Positions 1 through 8,312 of a stretch of 64,000 nt of DNA are shown here, piece by piece. The notes under the pieces were generated by a model. That model worked only from the letters and a program-made list of their open reading frames with translations, was not told the origin of the DNA and ran no database searches. Source of the DNA: JACCSI01 sp035575715 (lineage in GTDB: Bacteria; Acidobacteriota; Vicinamibacteria; Vicinamibacterales; UBA2999). The position numbers and the translations under genes are program-made. The stretch lies in assembly GCA_035575715.1 (NCBI GenBank), contig DATLXN010000015.1:1-64000 (forward strand), in the 5' to 3' direction. Position 1 is the first letter of the stretch. Every line of letters begins with the position of its first letter.

Positions 1-532
1 GCTCATCCTCAATCTCACCATGGTCGGCACCCTCGAACATCACGTCGACGGCCGTCGACAATATGCCGACTCGTTCGAGCAGCGCCGTTAACGGAACCCC
101 GGTGAATTCGGCATTGCCCGCCGCTCCCGATTGCCACTGAAGGCCCTTCTCTTTTGGCGCCAGGAACACCCGACCGTTGCCGGCACACTCAATCACCGTC
201 ACCTGGGACTGAGTCGCCATTGCCGTCAACTCGCGATACGAGAAGTTGCCCGGCTTCTTGACGGCACCTTCGACGCTCAGCCGCCACGTCGATCGCTTGA
301 GATCGGGCTCAGCGAAGTGGTTACGCACGTAGAACTGCTCGGATGGTGTGATCGACTCTCGGAGCGCGGATTGCGGTGATTCCAGATTGAGCGGCTCCCT
401 CTGACGAAGGATCAAGCCAGAGCCAGGCCCGCCTCGACGGTCTGAAGGGCGCAGCGTTGCCACGGCGTTCTTCCGGGGCACTGCTCTTGACGATCTCCGC
501 GCTATTCCTCGGCCGGCACTCTTCTTTGCCAT
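1..532 (-). CDS. Sulfite oxidase-like molybdopterin oxidoreductase (3' end outside window)
   Basis: This gene is read leftward from an ATG at 532 and runs off the left edge, leaving the first 177 residues. The fragment carries the N-terminal part of an oxidoreductase molybdopterin-binding domain: FYVRNH near residue 78, then ECAGNGR, whose Cys116 matches the molybdenum-ligating cysteine of sulfite oxidases. The first 40 or so residues are Arg/Ser-rich and poorly conserved in style, so a later start is possible. A twin-arginine signal is not obvious. It lies 17 nt downstream of the DUF202 gene on the same strand and is probably cotranscribed. The family oxidises sulfite or similar small substrates with a Mo cofactor; the actual substrate cannot be told from this piece. 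Confidence 0.8.
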   Translation of the reverse strand, partial: MAKKSAGRGIARRSSRAVPRKNAVATLRPSDRRGGPGSGLILRQREPLNLESPQSALRESITPSEQFYVRNHFAEPDLKRSTWRLSVEGAVKKPGNFSYRELTAMATQSQVTVIECAGNGRVFLAPKEKGLQWQSGAAGNAEFTGVPLTALLERVGILSTAVDVMFEGADHGEIEDE

Positions 533-549
533 TAAATGATCCATTCGCT

Positions 550-945
550 TCATGCCGCCGTCAGGAGATACACGACCAGCGACACCCCGACCACGACGAG
601 CAGTAACGCAATCGATACGCCTAGCCACGTGGGTCGGCCGACAAACGGTTCGCCGCGATTGAGGCGGCGGACGGTCGACAGATGCCTCGCGGTGGAAGCG
701 GCGGTGAGCAGCACGCCGAGACCAATCAAGCCGATTCCAAACCATCGTGAGAAGCCGGCGGGAGGTGGCGGACCGCCTTGCATTGCGGCGATCTCGTGGA
801 GGAAGAGCCCGAATCTCGCGACCACGAACCCAAATCCCATCAGCGCTAGGCCGGTTCTGATCCACGCGAGGAACGTGCGCTCAGCGGCGAAGTAGACGCG
901 CGGATCTGGCTCCGATGGTGCCGACCGAAGCGGCTCATCCCCCAT
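550..945 (-). CDS. DUF202 (YidH-type) inner-membrane protein
   Basis: A small membrane protein of 131 residues. The FAAERTFLAWIRTGLALMGF motif followed by a hydrophobic stretch is the hallmark of DUF202/YidH. Three hydrophobic segments are visible, at roughly residues 30-50, 72-92 and 108-130. The function of the family is unknown. A GTG at 963 would add six residues; the ATG at 945 is preferred because the upstream codons add nothing conserved, though the purine-rich stretch before it sits very close. It is the first gene of a probable two-gene unit with the molybdopterin enzyme downstream. Confidence 0.8.
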   Translation of the reverse strand: MGDEPLRSAPSEPDPRVYFAAERTFLAWIRTGLALMGFGFVVARFGLFLHEIAAMQGGPPPPAGFSRWFGIGLIGLGVLLTAASTARHLSTVRRLNRGEPFVGRPTWLGVSIALLLVVVGVSLVVYLLTAA

Positions 946-1098
946 CCTCACATCTTGTCGCACAGCCAGGTGCCCGGCTCAAAAAATCTGTCGGGGCTTG
1001 GATTCGACCTGCTGCTTCTTGCCGAAATTCTCGAACCTGACGATGCTTCGAGCCTTCCCCGCTTCAATCACTGCGGGCTGAACCTTCGGGCTGTGCGA

Positions 1099-1597
1099 TC
1101 AGCCTCCAGCCTCGTACCGGAATTTCACCGGCGTCACCGCGACCGATTTCCCGTCGCGGCTTTTTGTCAACGTACCTGCAAGCACTACGACATCGTAAGC
1201 CGGGGGTTTGTTCGGAAAGTCATCCAGCACGGTGAACGCCCCATCAAAGGAATAGTGGACTCCGTCGACGACGGCAGTCGTGAACGTGAGGCCCATCTTC
1301 TCGATCTTCGGGTTTTTGAGCACGTAGTCCTTCGCGCTCTTCACTTTTGGTCGGAGGAAGCCGTTCAGCGGGGCGGACGCCGCGTTCTCGTCGATGTTCG
1401 CGAGCGAGAGAAAATCGAGTTCCGCAAATTCTCCCTGGAATTCTGCGACGGGATCGTAAGCGCCCGTGACGTCAGCGCCCACGGGGATGGCCGGCGCGTC
1501 AGTTCTGCGCACCGGCAGAAGGCGCCTCGGTCTTGCCGCAACCAAACGTGCTGATGGCCAGTATCACGACAAGCAGATTAAAGATCACGATGCGCAT
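1099..1597 (-). pseudogene. Lipoprotein gene split by a +1 frameshift
   Basis: Reading leftward from ATG 1597 gives a lipoprotein signal peptide: a hydrophobic core, then the lipobox-like STFGC with the acylated Cys near residue 20, then a short linker. It hits TGA at 1499-1501. A second frame, shifted by one base, continues directly with TDAPAIPVGADVTGAYDPV and runs about 130 residues to a stop at 1099. The second frame alone has no signal peptide and an Arg-rich, non-conserved N-terminus, so the two halves look like one roughly 165-residue lipoprotein. Skipping one base near 1503 restores the frame. This could be a real inactivation or a sequencing error. The mature domain is not one I recognise. 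GGGAG lies about 10 nt before the ATG. Confidence 0.6.
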
Positions 1598-1620
1598 GAA
1601 GTGACAACTCCCGTCTCGCG

Positions 1621-1626
1621 ATTCTA
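1621..1626 (-). promoter_or_regulatory. -10 element for the lipoprotein gene
   Basis: On the minus strand this reads TAGAAT, with CTGACA (forward 1645-1650) 18 bp further upstream as a -35 candidate. Transcription would start about 15-20 nt before the ATG at 1597, leaving room for the GGGAG ribosome binding site. This is one of the few genes here with an ordinary short leader. Confidence 0.45.
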
Positions 1627-1753
1627 CCGCCATCCGCCGCGCGCGTGTCAGTTCACGCTGGGCTATAAATTCTGACGGTCGTCTCGCACGGGCGGCCATC
1701 GCCGCTGGTGGTCAGGTGTGCGAGCGCACGTCTACCGCGCTCGCCGCCCCGCT

Positions 1754-1759
1754 TATAAT
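1754..1759 (+). promoter_or_regulatory. TATAAT -10 element, leaderless start of kinase gene
   Basis: A perfect TATAAT ends 9 nt before the ATG at 1769. A transcript from it would begin at or within about 3 nt of the start codon. No Shine-Dalgarno sequence is present. This supports the ATG at 1769 over the longer frame opening at 1718. Confidence 0.55.
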
Positions 1760-1768
1760 CTGCCGCGC

Positions 1769-4435
1769 ATGTCTTTATCTTCCGGCACCCGTCTCGGTCC
1801 GTACGAAATCGTCGCGCCGATTGGCGCCGGGGGCATGGGCGAGGTCTATCGCGCCCGCGATACCCGGCTCGATCGCGCGGTGGCGATCAAAGTGTTGCCG
1901 GCGCTCCTCGCCTTGGATCCGATGTTCGTCGACCGCTTCGAGCGCGAAGCGCACACCGCATCGTCGTTGAACCATCCGCACATTTGCGCGCTCTACGACG
2001 TCGGCCAGCAGGAGGGCGTCCGCTTCCTGGTGATGGAATTACTCGAGGGCGAGACGCTGGCGGCGCGGCTGACGCGCGGCGCACTGCCCCTGCCCGAGGC
2101 GCTCCGATACGGTGTGCAGATCGCGGATGCACTGAGCCGCGCGCACAAGCAGGGCATCGTGCATCGCGACTTGAAGCCCGCCAACGTGATGCTCACCAAG
2201 TCCGGGGCCAAGCTGCTCGATTTCGGACTCGCGCGCGTCGATGCGAACGCGGCCGCGGCGCAAGGGCTGACGCTCGCGACGCAGGATCGATCGCTCACCG
2301 CGGCGGGCACCATTCTCGGCACGTTCCAATACATGGCGCCGGAGCAGCTCGAAGGCAAGGAAGCCGACGCGCGCACCGACATCTTCGCGTTCGGCGCGGT
2401 GCTCTACGAAATGACCACCGGCCGCAAGGCGTTTGCCGGCGGCAGCCAGGCCAGTCTGATCGCATCGATCATGGCGAGCCGGCCGGCGCCGATTTCCACC
2501 GTGGATCCGCTCACGCCGCCGGCGCTCGATCGTGTGGTGTCGCTCTGTCTCGCGAAGGAGCCCGACGATCGCTGGCAGACGGCGCAGGACATGGCGGCGG
2601 AGCTCAAATGGATCGCCGAGGGCGGATCGCAAATCGGCGCGCCGGCCGCAGTCAGCACGCGGCGCAAATCGCGCGAGCGATTGGCGTGGGGAGCGGTGGC
2701 CGTGCTCGGATTGATTGCGGCGGCGGCCGTCGGCCGGCTGGTGACGCTGCCCAGGCCTTCGCCGCCGGAGCTCACCCGCTTTTCGATCGTCTCGCCGAAA
2801 GGCGTGCGCCTGTCGTGGCCGCGGCTCTCGCCTGACGGACGAGCGGTGGCGTTTGTCGGCATCGACGCCCAAGGCGTGTCGTCGGTCTTCGTGCGGCGAC
2901 TTGACTCGCTCGAGGTCGTCCGTCTCGCCGGTACCGAGGGCGTGCTGCGTCCGTTCTGGTCGCCCGACAGCCGGTACCTCGCGTTCTTTGCCGGCCCACA
3001 GTTGAAGAAAATCGCCGCCGGCGGTGGTCCGACGCAGTTGCTCGGCGAACAGCAAGGTGGCGCGGACGGCACGTGGTCGAGTGCCGGGGTGATTCTGTTC
3101 GACGGTCGCACGGCAGATCCCGTGCGGCGCATTGCGGATGGCGGCGGCGTACCGGCCGTGGCAGTGGCCCCTGACCAATCGCGCAAGGAAGCAGGCGCGG
3201 CATGGCCGTTCTTTCTGCCCGATGGCAAACACTTTCTCTTCCTCGCGAATGGTCCGGGCGGACCGATGGCGTTGCGGCTGGGCACGCTCGACAGCAGCGA
3301 GAGCACGTTTCTCATGGACATGACGTCGCGCGTCGAGTATTCCGCCGGCCACATTTTTTTTGTGAGCCAGCAGACGCTGATGGCGCGGCCGTTCTCAGCC
3401 GAATCGCTCTCGTTCACCGGCGATCCATTTCCGGTGACCGATCGCATCCAGATGCAGGAGCTCGGGCGCGCGAACTTCTCGCTCTCGCTCACCGGCGATC
3501 TGACATTCATGGCAGAGACGCAGTTGCCGATCAGCCGCCTAGTGGCAGTCGATCGTGCGGGCCGCGAGCTCGGCCCGATCGGCGAGCCGGCGATGTACCG
3601 TGAGCTGGCGCTCTCACCGGACGAATCGCGGCTGGCGGTGGCGATCCTGGCGGAGAAGGATACGGCGTACGACGTCTGGGTCGTCGACCTCAAACGCGGG
3701 ACGCGTTCGCGCTTCACCTTTGGCTCGTTCTTCGAAGGCTTTCCGATGTGGTCGCGCGACGGCCAATGGATCGCGTACGGCGCAGGCACGGCGGAATCGC
3801 CGCTGGCGGTCTTCCGTAAGCCCGCCGGCGGCGGCGGCGCCGAAGCGCTCGTCTATGCCGACAAGGAAAAAATCACGGTGCCCCTCGGCTGGTCTGCTGA
3901 CGGCAGCCGCCTGCTCGTCGAGTCGCTGCCCTCCTCCACGGACACAGCGGATCTGCTCACCATTGCCTCGGAAAAATCAGGAGCGCCGACGCCGGTCATC
4001 GCAGCGCCGAGGCCGTTGACCGAATCGGTCGGCCGCTTTTCACCAGACGGCAAGTGGATTGCGTATCAATCAAACGAATCCGGCCGCGTGGAAATTTACG
4101 TTCAGGCGTATCCCCCGACGGGAGGCAAGTGGCAGATCTCTACCGCCGGCGGGCAATGGCCGATGTGGACCAACGGCGGGAAGGAAATCATCTACTCCAC
4201 AACCGACGACACGTTGTTCGCCGTGCCGGTGACCATCGCCGCCGACAGCCTGACCGCCGGCACACCGGCGCGGCTGTTCCAGCATCGTCTCAATCGCGTC
4301 GGCAACGGGTCGCGTCATCGCTGGGTTGTCTCGGGTAACGGCCAGCGGTTCTTCCTCAATGTGCCGATCGAAGATCAGGATGTGACGGGCGCGCAGGTCG
4401 TGCTCAACTGGGCGCGCGCACTGGCAAAGCCGTAG
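1769..4435 (+). CDS. Membrane Ser/Thr protein kinase with PD40 beta-propeller sensor domain
   Basis: An 888-residue PknB-type kinase. The kinase domain covers about residues 10-275, with a Gly-rich loop (GAGGMGEVY), the VAIK lysine, catalytic HRDLKPANV, DFGLA and an APEQ motif in the P+1 region. A single membrane helix lies near residues 306-328. After it come roughly 550 residues of WD40-like PD40/TolB repeats (LSPDGR, FSPDGKWIAY and similar), which should form one or two extracytoplasmic propellers. The family phosphorylates proteins on Ser/Thr in response to an external or envelope signal; the ligand is unknown. It is transcribed alone from a leaderless-type promoter. The architecture matches the second kinase at 8313-10961, but the sequences differ clearly, so these are old paralogues. 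Confidence 0.9.
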   Translation: MSLSSGTRLGPYEIVAPIGAGGMGEVYRARDTRLDRAVAIKVLPALLALDPMFVDRFEREAHTASSLNHPHICALYDVGQQEGVRFLVMELLEGETLAARLTRGALPLPEALRYGVQIADALSRAHKQGIVHRDLKPANVMLTKSGAKLLDFGLARVDANAAAAQGLTLATQDRSLTAAGTILGTFQYMAPEQLEGKEADARTDIFAFGAVLYEMTTGRKAFAGGSQASLIASIMASRPAPISTVDPLTPPALDRVVSLCLAKEPDDRWQTAQDMAAELKWIAEGGSQIGAPAAVSTRRKSRERLAWGAVAVLGLIAAAAVGRLVTLPRPSPPELTRFSIVSPKGVRLSWPRLSPDGRAVAFVGIDAQGVSSVFVRRLDSLEVVRLAGTEGVLRPFWSPDSRYLAFFAGPQLKKIAAGGGPTQLLGEQQGGADGTWSSAGVILFDGRTADPVRRIADGGGVPAVAVAPDQSRKEAGAAWPFFLPDGKHFLFLANGPGGPMALRLGTLDSSESTFLMDMTSRVEYSAGHIFFVSQQTLMARPFSAESLSFTGDPFPVTDRIQMQELGRANFSLSLTGDLTFMAETQLPISRLVAVDRAGRELGPIGEPAMYRELALSPDESRLAVAILAEKDTAYDVWVVDLKRGTRSRFTFGSFFEGFPMWSRDGQWIAYGAGTAESPLAVFRKPAGGGGAEALVYADKEKITVPLGWSADGSRLLVESLPSSTDTADLLTIASEKSGAPTPVIAAPRPLTESVGRFSPDGKWIAYQSNESGRVEIYVQAYPPTGGKWQISTAGGQWPMWTNGGKEIIYSTTDDTLFAVPVTIAADSLTAGTPARLFQHRLNRVGNGSRHRWVVSGNGQRFFLNVPIEDQDVTGAQVVLNWARALAKP

Positions 4436-4516
4436 ACGCCTCGGAGCGTGGCATTAGGGCGCGCTGACGCATCGGCTTACAAGCAAGTCGGTAGTTGGTG
4501 CTTTGTGGCGAATCGA

Positions 4517-4522
4517 TACAAT
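4517..4522 (+). promoter_or_regulatory. TACAAT -10 element, leaderless start of ferredoxin
   Basis: TACAAT ends 6 nt before the ATG at 4529, placing the expected transcription start exactly at the A of the ATG. This fixes the start at 4529 rather than at the in-frame codon at 4448. Confidence 0.55.
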
Positions 4523-4528
4523 CGTGGG

Positions 4529-4882
4529 ATGCCACAACTGAAGGTCGAGGGATTTGGAACGTTTGCGGTGCCGGACGGAAAGCGCCTCGTGCTCGCAATC
4601 GAGCAGGACGCCAAGGTGGACATCTTGCACGCGTGTGGCGGGAATGCCCGCTGCACCACCTGCCGCATCGAGTTTATCGAGGGCGAACCGACCGCGATGA
4701 CGGTGGCCGAGCAGGAAAAACTCGCGCAGAAGGGGCTGACCGGCATCCGCTTGTCGTGCCAGATTCTGTGCGATCAGGACATGACCGTGCGCGCGATCAG
4801 CCGTCTCGAAGGGTCGGGACGACCCGATCCCGGTGGCCCGCCTGATCCGTCGATCACGCCGCCGCCGGTCTGGGTCGCTTAG
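4529..4882 (+). CDS. 2Fe-2S ferredoxin
   Basis: A 117-residue plant/adrenodoxin-type ferredoxin. The cluster ligands are visible as CGGNARCTTC (residues about 35-44) with a further Cys in LSCQILC around residue 77. The spacing C-x5-C-x2-C then a distant C is typical of fer2 domains. It should carry one electron at a time between a reductase and a cytoplasmic acceptor. No reductase or oxygenase partner lies beside it, so its partner is unknown. The C-terminal 20 residues are Pro/Gly-rich and probably disordered. Transcription appears monocistronic and leaderless. Confidence 0.87.
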   Translation: MPQLKVEGFGTFAVPDGKRLVLAIEQDAKVDILHACGGNARCTTCRIEFIEGEPTAMTVAEQEKLAQKGLTGIRLSCQILCDQDMTVRAISRLEGSGRPDPGGPPDPSITPPPVWVA

Positions 4883-4970
4883 CGGCCGCGCGGTCCTGCA
4901 CGACGCGGGCGCGGGACCGATGCGGCCGTGGTCTGGCGCCAAGACCAGAGGATGTGAAGCCCATCTACAG

Positions 4971-4976
4971 TAGGCT
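4971..4976 (+). promoter_or_regulatory. Possible -10 element (TAGGCT) for DUF4870 gene
   Basis: TAGGCT ends 8 nt before the ATG at 4985. An overlapping TACAGT (4966-4971) is an alternative that would leave a few nt of leader. Either choice gives a leaderless or nearly leaderless mRNA. Confidence 0.4.
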
Positions 4977-4984
4977 AGAGCCGT

Positions 4985-5371
4985 ATGGAGCGATCATCGA
5001 ACGAGCTCGTCACCTGGACGACGGCGATCTACGCGCTGCATGCATTCAGCTTGCTGACTGGCATTCTCGGCACCGCCACAGTCGTCGGCGCGTTCCTGAC
5101 CGGGTGGCCGTCGATCATTGCCGTCATCCTCAACTACATCAAACGCAACGACGTCAGCGGCACTTGGCTGGAGTCGCATTTCCGCTGGCAGATCCGGACC
5201 TTCTGGTTTGGCTTCCTGTGGATTGCGCTGTGCGTACTGTTTGTCGTCGGCACGCTGGGTATCGGCATCCTGATCGCGTGGCTGCCGATTGCGATCGTGA
5301 CCATCTGGTTCATTTACCGGATTGCCCGTGGCTGGCTCGCGCTGCGCGCCAACCGGCCGATGTACGCGTAG
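4985..5371 (+). CDS. DUF4870 small membrane protein
   Basis: A 128-residue integral membrane protein with three hydrophobic segments: about residues 15-45, 75-100 and 95-115, the last two nearly continuous. The pattern WLESHFRWQIRTFW between the first and second segments is characteristic of DUF4870 (Tic20-like fold). Function is unknown. It is monocistronic and followed by a strong hairpin at 5387-5405. There is no clear Shine-Dalgarno sequence; the start was chosen by the -10 element just upstream. Confidence 0.75.
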   Translation: MERSSNELVTWTTAIYALHAFSLLTGILGTATVVGAFLTGWPSIIAVILNYIKRNDVSGTWLESHFRWQIRTFWFGFLWIALCVLFVVGTLGIGILIAWLPIAIVTIWFIYRIARGWLALRANRPMYA

Positions 5372-5386
5372 CGCATCGCGCGTCTG

Positions 5387-5415
5387 GAACGGGCCGGGCC
5401 CGTTCTCTTCGTTAG
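5387..5415 (+). terminator. Rho-independent terminator-like hairpin
   Basis: GAACGGGC (5387-5394), a 3-nt loop, and GCCCGTTC (5398-5405) form a perfect 8-bp GC-rich stem. It is followed by the T-rich TCTTCGTT. It lies 15 nt after the DUF4870 stop codon. Confidence 0.65.
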
Positions 5416-5566
5416 GGTGCACGGCGCTCACGCTCCTCGTCGGGTCCCTCATCCTCCTCGAGCTACTTCACACACCACACGGCAAAGCGCCGATCGGCCG
5501 TTTGGCGGGGGTCTCGTGCTCCCGTTCGCGCGTATCCACCGCAGCAGCGGCGGCCGAGGTGTCTGC
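5416..5566. other. Intergenic region with no recognised gene
   Basis: About 150 bp of GC-rich sequence between the terminator and the nhaA promoter. No open frame with conserved content, RNA structure or repeat was recognised. Confidence 0.5.
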
Positions 5567-5572
5567 TAGAAT
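5567..5572 (+). promoter_or_regulatory. TAGAAT -10 element, leaderless start of nhaA
   Basis: TAGAAT ends 9 nt before the ATG at 5582, with no Shine-Dalgarno sequence in between (GCCGCGGCC). Confidence 0.5.
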
Positions 5573-5581
5573 GCCGCGGCC

Positions 5582-6762
5582 ATGGGCACTGTCCAGCGGG
5601 ACCTATCAAAGACCTTCCAACGGTTTTTTGACTCGCAGAAATCCAGCGGGATTCTGCTGATCGCCTGCACTGTGACCTCGCTGCTGATTACGAACTCCTC
5701 AACCGGCACAGATTACGTGAGCTGGTGGCAAACACGGGCCGGGGGCCTGAGCCTTGAGCACTGGATCAACGATGCGCTGATGGCGATTTTCTTTCTCCTC
5801 ATTGGCCTCGAACTCGAACGCGAGCTTTACAGCGGCGAACTGTCAAACGTCCGCAACGCCCTCCTGCCGATGTTCGCGGCCGTTGGGGGACTTTCCGCCC
5901 CGGCGCTGATTCATTACTCGCTCAATGCGGGCACGCCAACGCAGCCCGGCATCGGCATTCCGATGGCGACCGACATCGCGTTCGCACTGGCTGTGCTGGC
6001 CATCCTCGGAAATCGCATCCCAGCTTCGCTAAAGGTCTTTGTGGTGGCATTCGCCGTCATAGACGATTTGGCCGCGATCATCATCACGCCGTGCTCTACA
6101 CCGCCGAAGTCTCGGTTGGATATCTTGCCGCGGCCCTCGCAGTCTGGATGCTGCTCTTTGCCTTGAACCGCTTGTTGCGGGTGATGTCGCTGGTGCCTTA
6201 TCTGCTGGGCGGCGCGTTGATGTGGCTCCTGATGCTCAAGTCCGGCGTGCACGCGACGGTGGCTGGCGTGATGCTGGCCTTTGCCATCCCCTTTTCCGCA
6301 AAAAACGACGACGCAGAGTCGCCATCCCACCGGCTCGAACAGTTTTTGCACAGACCGGTCGCATTCATTATTTTGCCGCTCTTCGCGCTGGCCAATACTG
6401 CGATCCTGATCGGCACGGATTGGATGCAGAACCTGGCGAGCATGAACAGCCTTGGCATCGCCGCGGGCCTGATCGTGGGAAAACCTTTGGGGGTAACGCT
6501 TCTTTGTTTCGCCGCCGTTGCCGGCGGCCTGTGCCGCCTGCCCCCCGATCTGAATTGGCGCCACATCTGCGGCGCAGGAATACTGGGCGGCATCGGATTT
6601 ACGATGTCCATCTTCATTACGAATCTGGCCTTTGGTGGAAATGAAGCGGTTATTAACGCTTCAAAAATGGCCATTGTTCTGGCGTCACTGATAGCAGGAA
6701 CTCTTGGGTTTCTGTGGCTCACTGCCTTCGGCAAGGCCGAAGCGAGCGGCAGCCAGAGTTGA
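5582..6762 (+). pseudogene. nhaA: Na+/H+ antiporter NhaA, interrupted by a one-base frameshift
   Basis: The gene encodes a NhaA-type antiporter of about 393 residues in two frames. The first half (5582 to about 6088) holds the N-terminal helices, GIPMATDIAFALAVLAILG and the ion-binding VIDDLAAIII. It then runs into unrelated residues. The second half resumes in the -1 frame with AVLYTAEVSVGYL, exactly the sequence expected next in NhaA, and continues to the stop at 6762 through all remaining helices. Adding one G at ACGCCGTG (about 6086-6093) joins them. Everything else, including the conserved Asp pair, is intact, so this is a very recent mutation or a base-call error. If functional, it exchanges Na+ for H+ across the inner membrane. 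Confidence 0.85.
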
Positions 6763-6806
6763 AGCAATAGTCTTCGGGATAGCCCGCGCAGCGCGACGGC
6801 ACGCGG

Positions 6807-7535
6807 TCACGCATCCGGCGGGTGCGTCACGGGACGCATTCCTTTATCGCGATCGACAAAGTACGCCGCGATCGCGGCAGTCACGTATCCGAATACGGCG
6901 AACGCATAAATCGCGAGCAGCAGGCACAGGAAGCGCCCTTCGGCCGTTCGTGGCCAGTATTCAGACCCCATGGTCGTGAGCAACATCGCGGTCCACCACA
7001 GCGCCGTGCCGTAATCCTGAAACCCAGGGCCACCCGGCGCATCCAGCTCAAAGCGGTACATCCCCGCCGCACCGGTGACGGCCACCAACGTTGTCAGCAC
7101 GACGAGATACCCCAGGCCCCGCCGCTTGAATCCGAGTGCAAGGGTGCGCATGCCGCGGTTCAACGTGCTGAGTAACCGCGCGAGTCGGATCCCGCGAGCC
7201 GCGGGAGCCAACCGTGCCACCCGCGCGACGCGCGCGAGCCGGAGCAGGCGCAGCGCTGGAAGCGCCAGCGACAGCGCGGTGATCCAGCTTTTACGTAAGT
7301 AGACGCCTTTGGCCGGTGCGGCGACGAACTCCCCGACGAACTGAACGACGAACGCACCCCAGATGAGGTTGTTGAGCGTCTGGAGCCACGGCGACAATCC
7401 GCGAGTGAACTCGAGGATGAGCAACAGCGACCAGACGGCGCTGAGCAGGAGCATCGGCTTTTCGAGGGCGCGTACCAGACGTGCGGTGAGCTTCCACCGT
7501 TCGCGCCGAAGAGTTGAGACAGGAGTGGAGTTCAT
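6807..7535 (-). CDS. Voltage-sensor (Ion_trans) cation channel subunit with atypical selectivity filter
   Basis: A 242-residue six-helix channel subunit. An S4-like voltage sensor carries Arg at almost every third residue (LLRLARVARVARLA, then more Arg), near residues 100-130. Helix S5 is near 143-165. The pore segment contains TTMGSEYWP (about residue 192) in place of the TVGYG of potassium channels, and S6 is near 208-232. Four subunits would assemble in the inner membrane. Ion selectivity cannot be assumed from the filter. The ATG at 7535 is preferred; a longer frame from 7598 adds an Ala/Ser-rich leader. A weak -10 (TATACA, 7542-7547) lies 6 nt upstream. No partner gene is linked. Confidence 0.8.
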   Translation of the reverse strand: MNSTPVSTLRRERWKLTARLVRALEKPMLLLSAVWSLLLILEFTRGLSPWLQTLNNLIWGAFVVQFVGEFVAAPAKGVYLRKSWITALSLALPALRLLRLARVARVARLAPAARGIRLARLLSTLNRGMRTLALGFKRRGLGYLVVLTTLVAVTGAAGMYRFELDAPGGPGFQDYGTALWWTAMLLTTMGSEYWPRTAEGRFLCLLLAIYAFAVFGYVTAAIAAYFVDRDKGMRPVTHPPDA

Positions 7536-7661
7536 TCCTGTTGTATACCGCGAACTGCTCGGTGCCGAAGCAGCGGCCGCACTTGGGGCCGTCAGCAAAT
7601 GCGGATTCGATCCGGTTTAGTTGGTAAGGACGCCCCAATAGTTTGCTTGACACAGATGCGC

Positions 7662-8282
7662 CTATGCAGAGGCACGCAGAACGAAGCGCGAATATTGGAA
7701 CGATTGAATAGCGCCCCACGGCGTCTTGTGCAGATGCGGAACCGCCTCGACCAGTCGAAACTCGCCGCCCAGTTCCGCCGCTAGTGCCTCGGGGGAGTAG
7801 CGCATCACAGGCAGGCCGCTGCACGTCTTGGGGCCGTCAGGGGCGAAGGTGGCAATGATGACCGCCCCGTCGGGTTTGATCGTCTGACGCAGCTGCACGA
7901 GGTAGCGCGCCCGATCGTTCCGCGTCGTGAGGAAATGGAACACCGCACGGTCGTGCCAGATGTCCATCGGCTTCAGCGACCACTCGCCAGTCACATCGCT
8001 CTCGATCCACGTCAGCGCCGTCGCATCTGTGCCTAAGCGGGACTGAGCCCGTTCGAGCGCCGCACCCGACACATCGAGGACCGCCACACACTCCAGCCCT
8101 TTGGCGACCAGCGTATCGACCAGCCGCGAATCACCGCCACCCACATCGACGACGCAGGTGTCGGGCGTCAGTCCAGCGGCTTCGATCATCGCCAGCGATA
8201 CGGCCGGGAGCGTATCGAACCAGCTCACGTCCTGCTCGGTCTTGGTGGTGTAGACCTTTTCCCAATGCGCCCTGCGGTCCAT
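7662..8282 (-). CDS. Class I SAM-dependent methyltransferase
   Basis: A 206-residue cytoplasmic methyltransferase. Motif I is VVDVGGGDSRLVD (about residues 44-56), motif II VAVLDVSGAALERA (67-80), with IWHDRAVFHFLT and IIATFAPDGPKTCSGLPV further on. The N-terminus HWEKVYTTKTEQDVSWF is typical of the thiopurine or trans-aconitate methyltransferase-like group. The substrate is unknown. AGGAG lies 7 nt before the ATG at 8282, so this gene uses a normal ribosome binding site. It lies about 30 nt downstream of the second PD40 kinase but is read in the same direction from its own start region, so the two could be cotranscribed only if transcripts from 11.0 kb read through. Confidence 0.82.
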   Translation of the reverse strand: MDRRAHWEKVYTTKTEQDVSWFDTLPAVSLAMIEAAGLTPDTCVVDVGGGDSRLVDTLVAKGLECVAVLDVSGAALERAQSRLGTDATALTWIESDVTGEWSLKPMDIWHDRAVFHFLTTRNDRARYLVQLRQTIKPDGAVIIATFAPDGPKTCSGLPVMRYSPEALAAELGGEFRLVEAVPHLHKTPWGAIQSFQYSRFVLRASA

Positions 8283-8312
8283 GACGGCACTCCTGCAGCT
8301 ACAGAGTTCTGC

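Noticed and set aside
2039..3789. Long open frames on the minus strand across the first kinase gene (437 and 461 codons)
   Set aside because: They are antisense shadows of a GC-rich gene. They are Arg/Pro/Ala-rich without any motif, while the plus frame has complete kinase and propeller signatures.
6080..6095. Programmed -1 frameshift in nhaA
   Set aside because: There is no slippery heptamer and no downstream pseudoknot candidate, and NhaA is not known to use recoding. A mutation or a base-call error is simpler.
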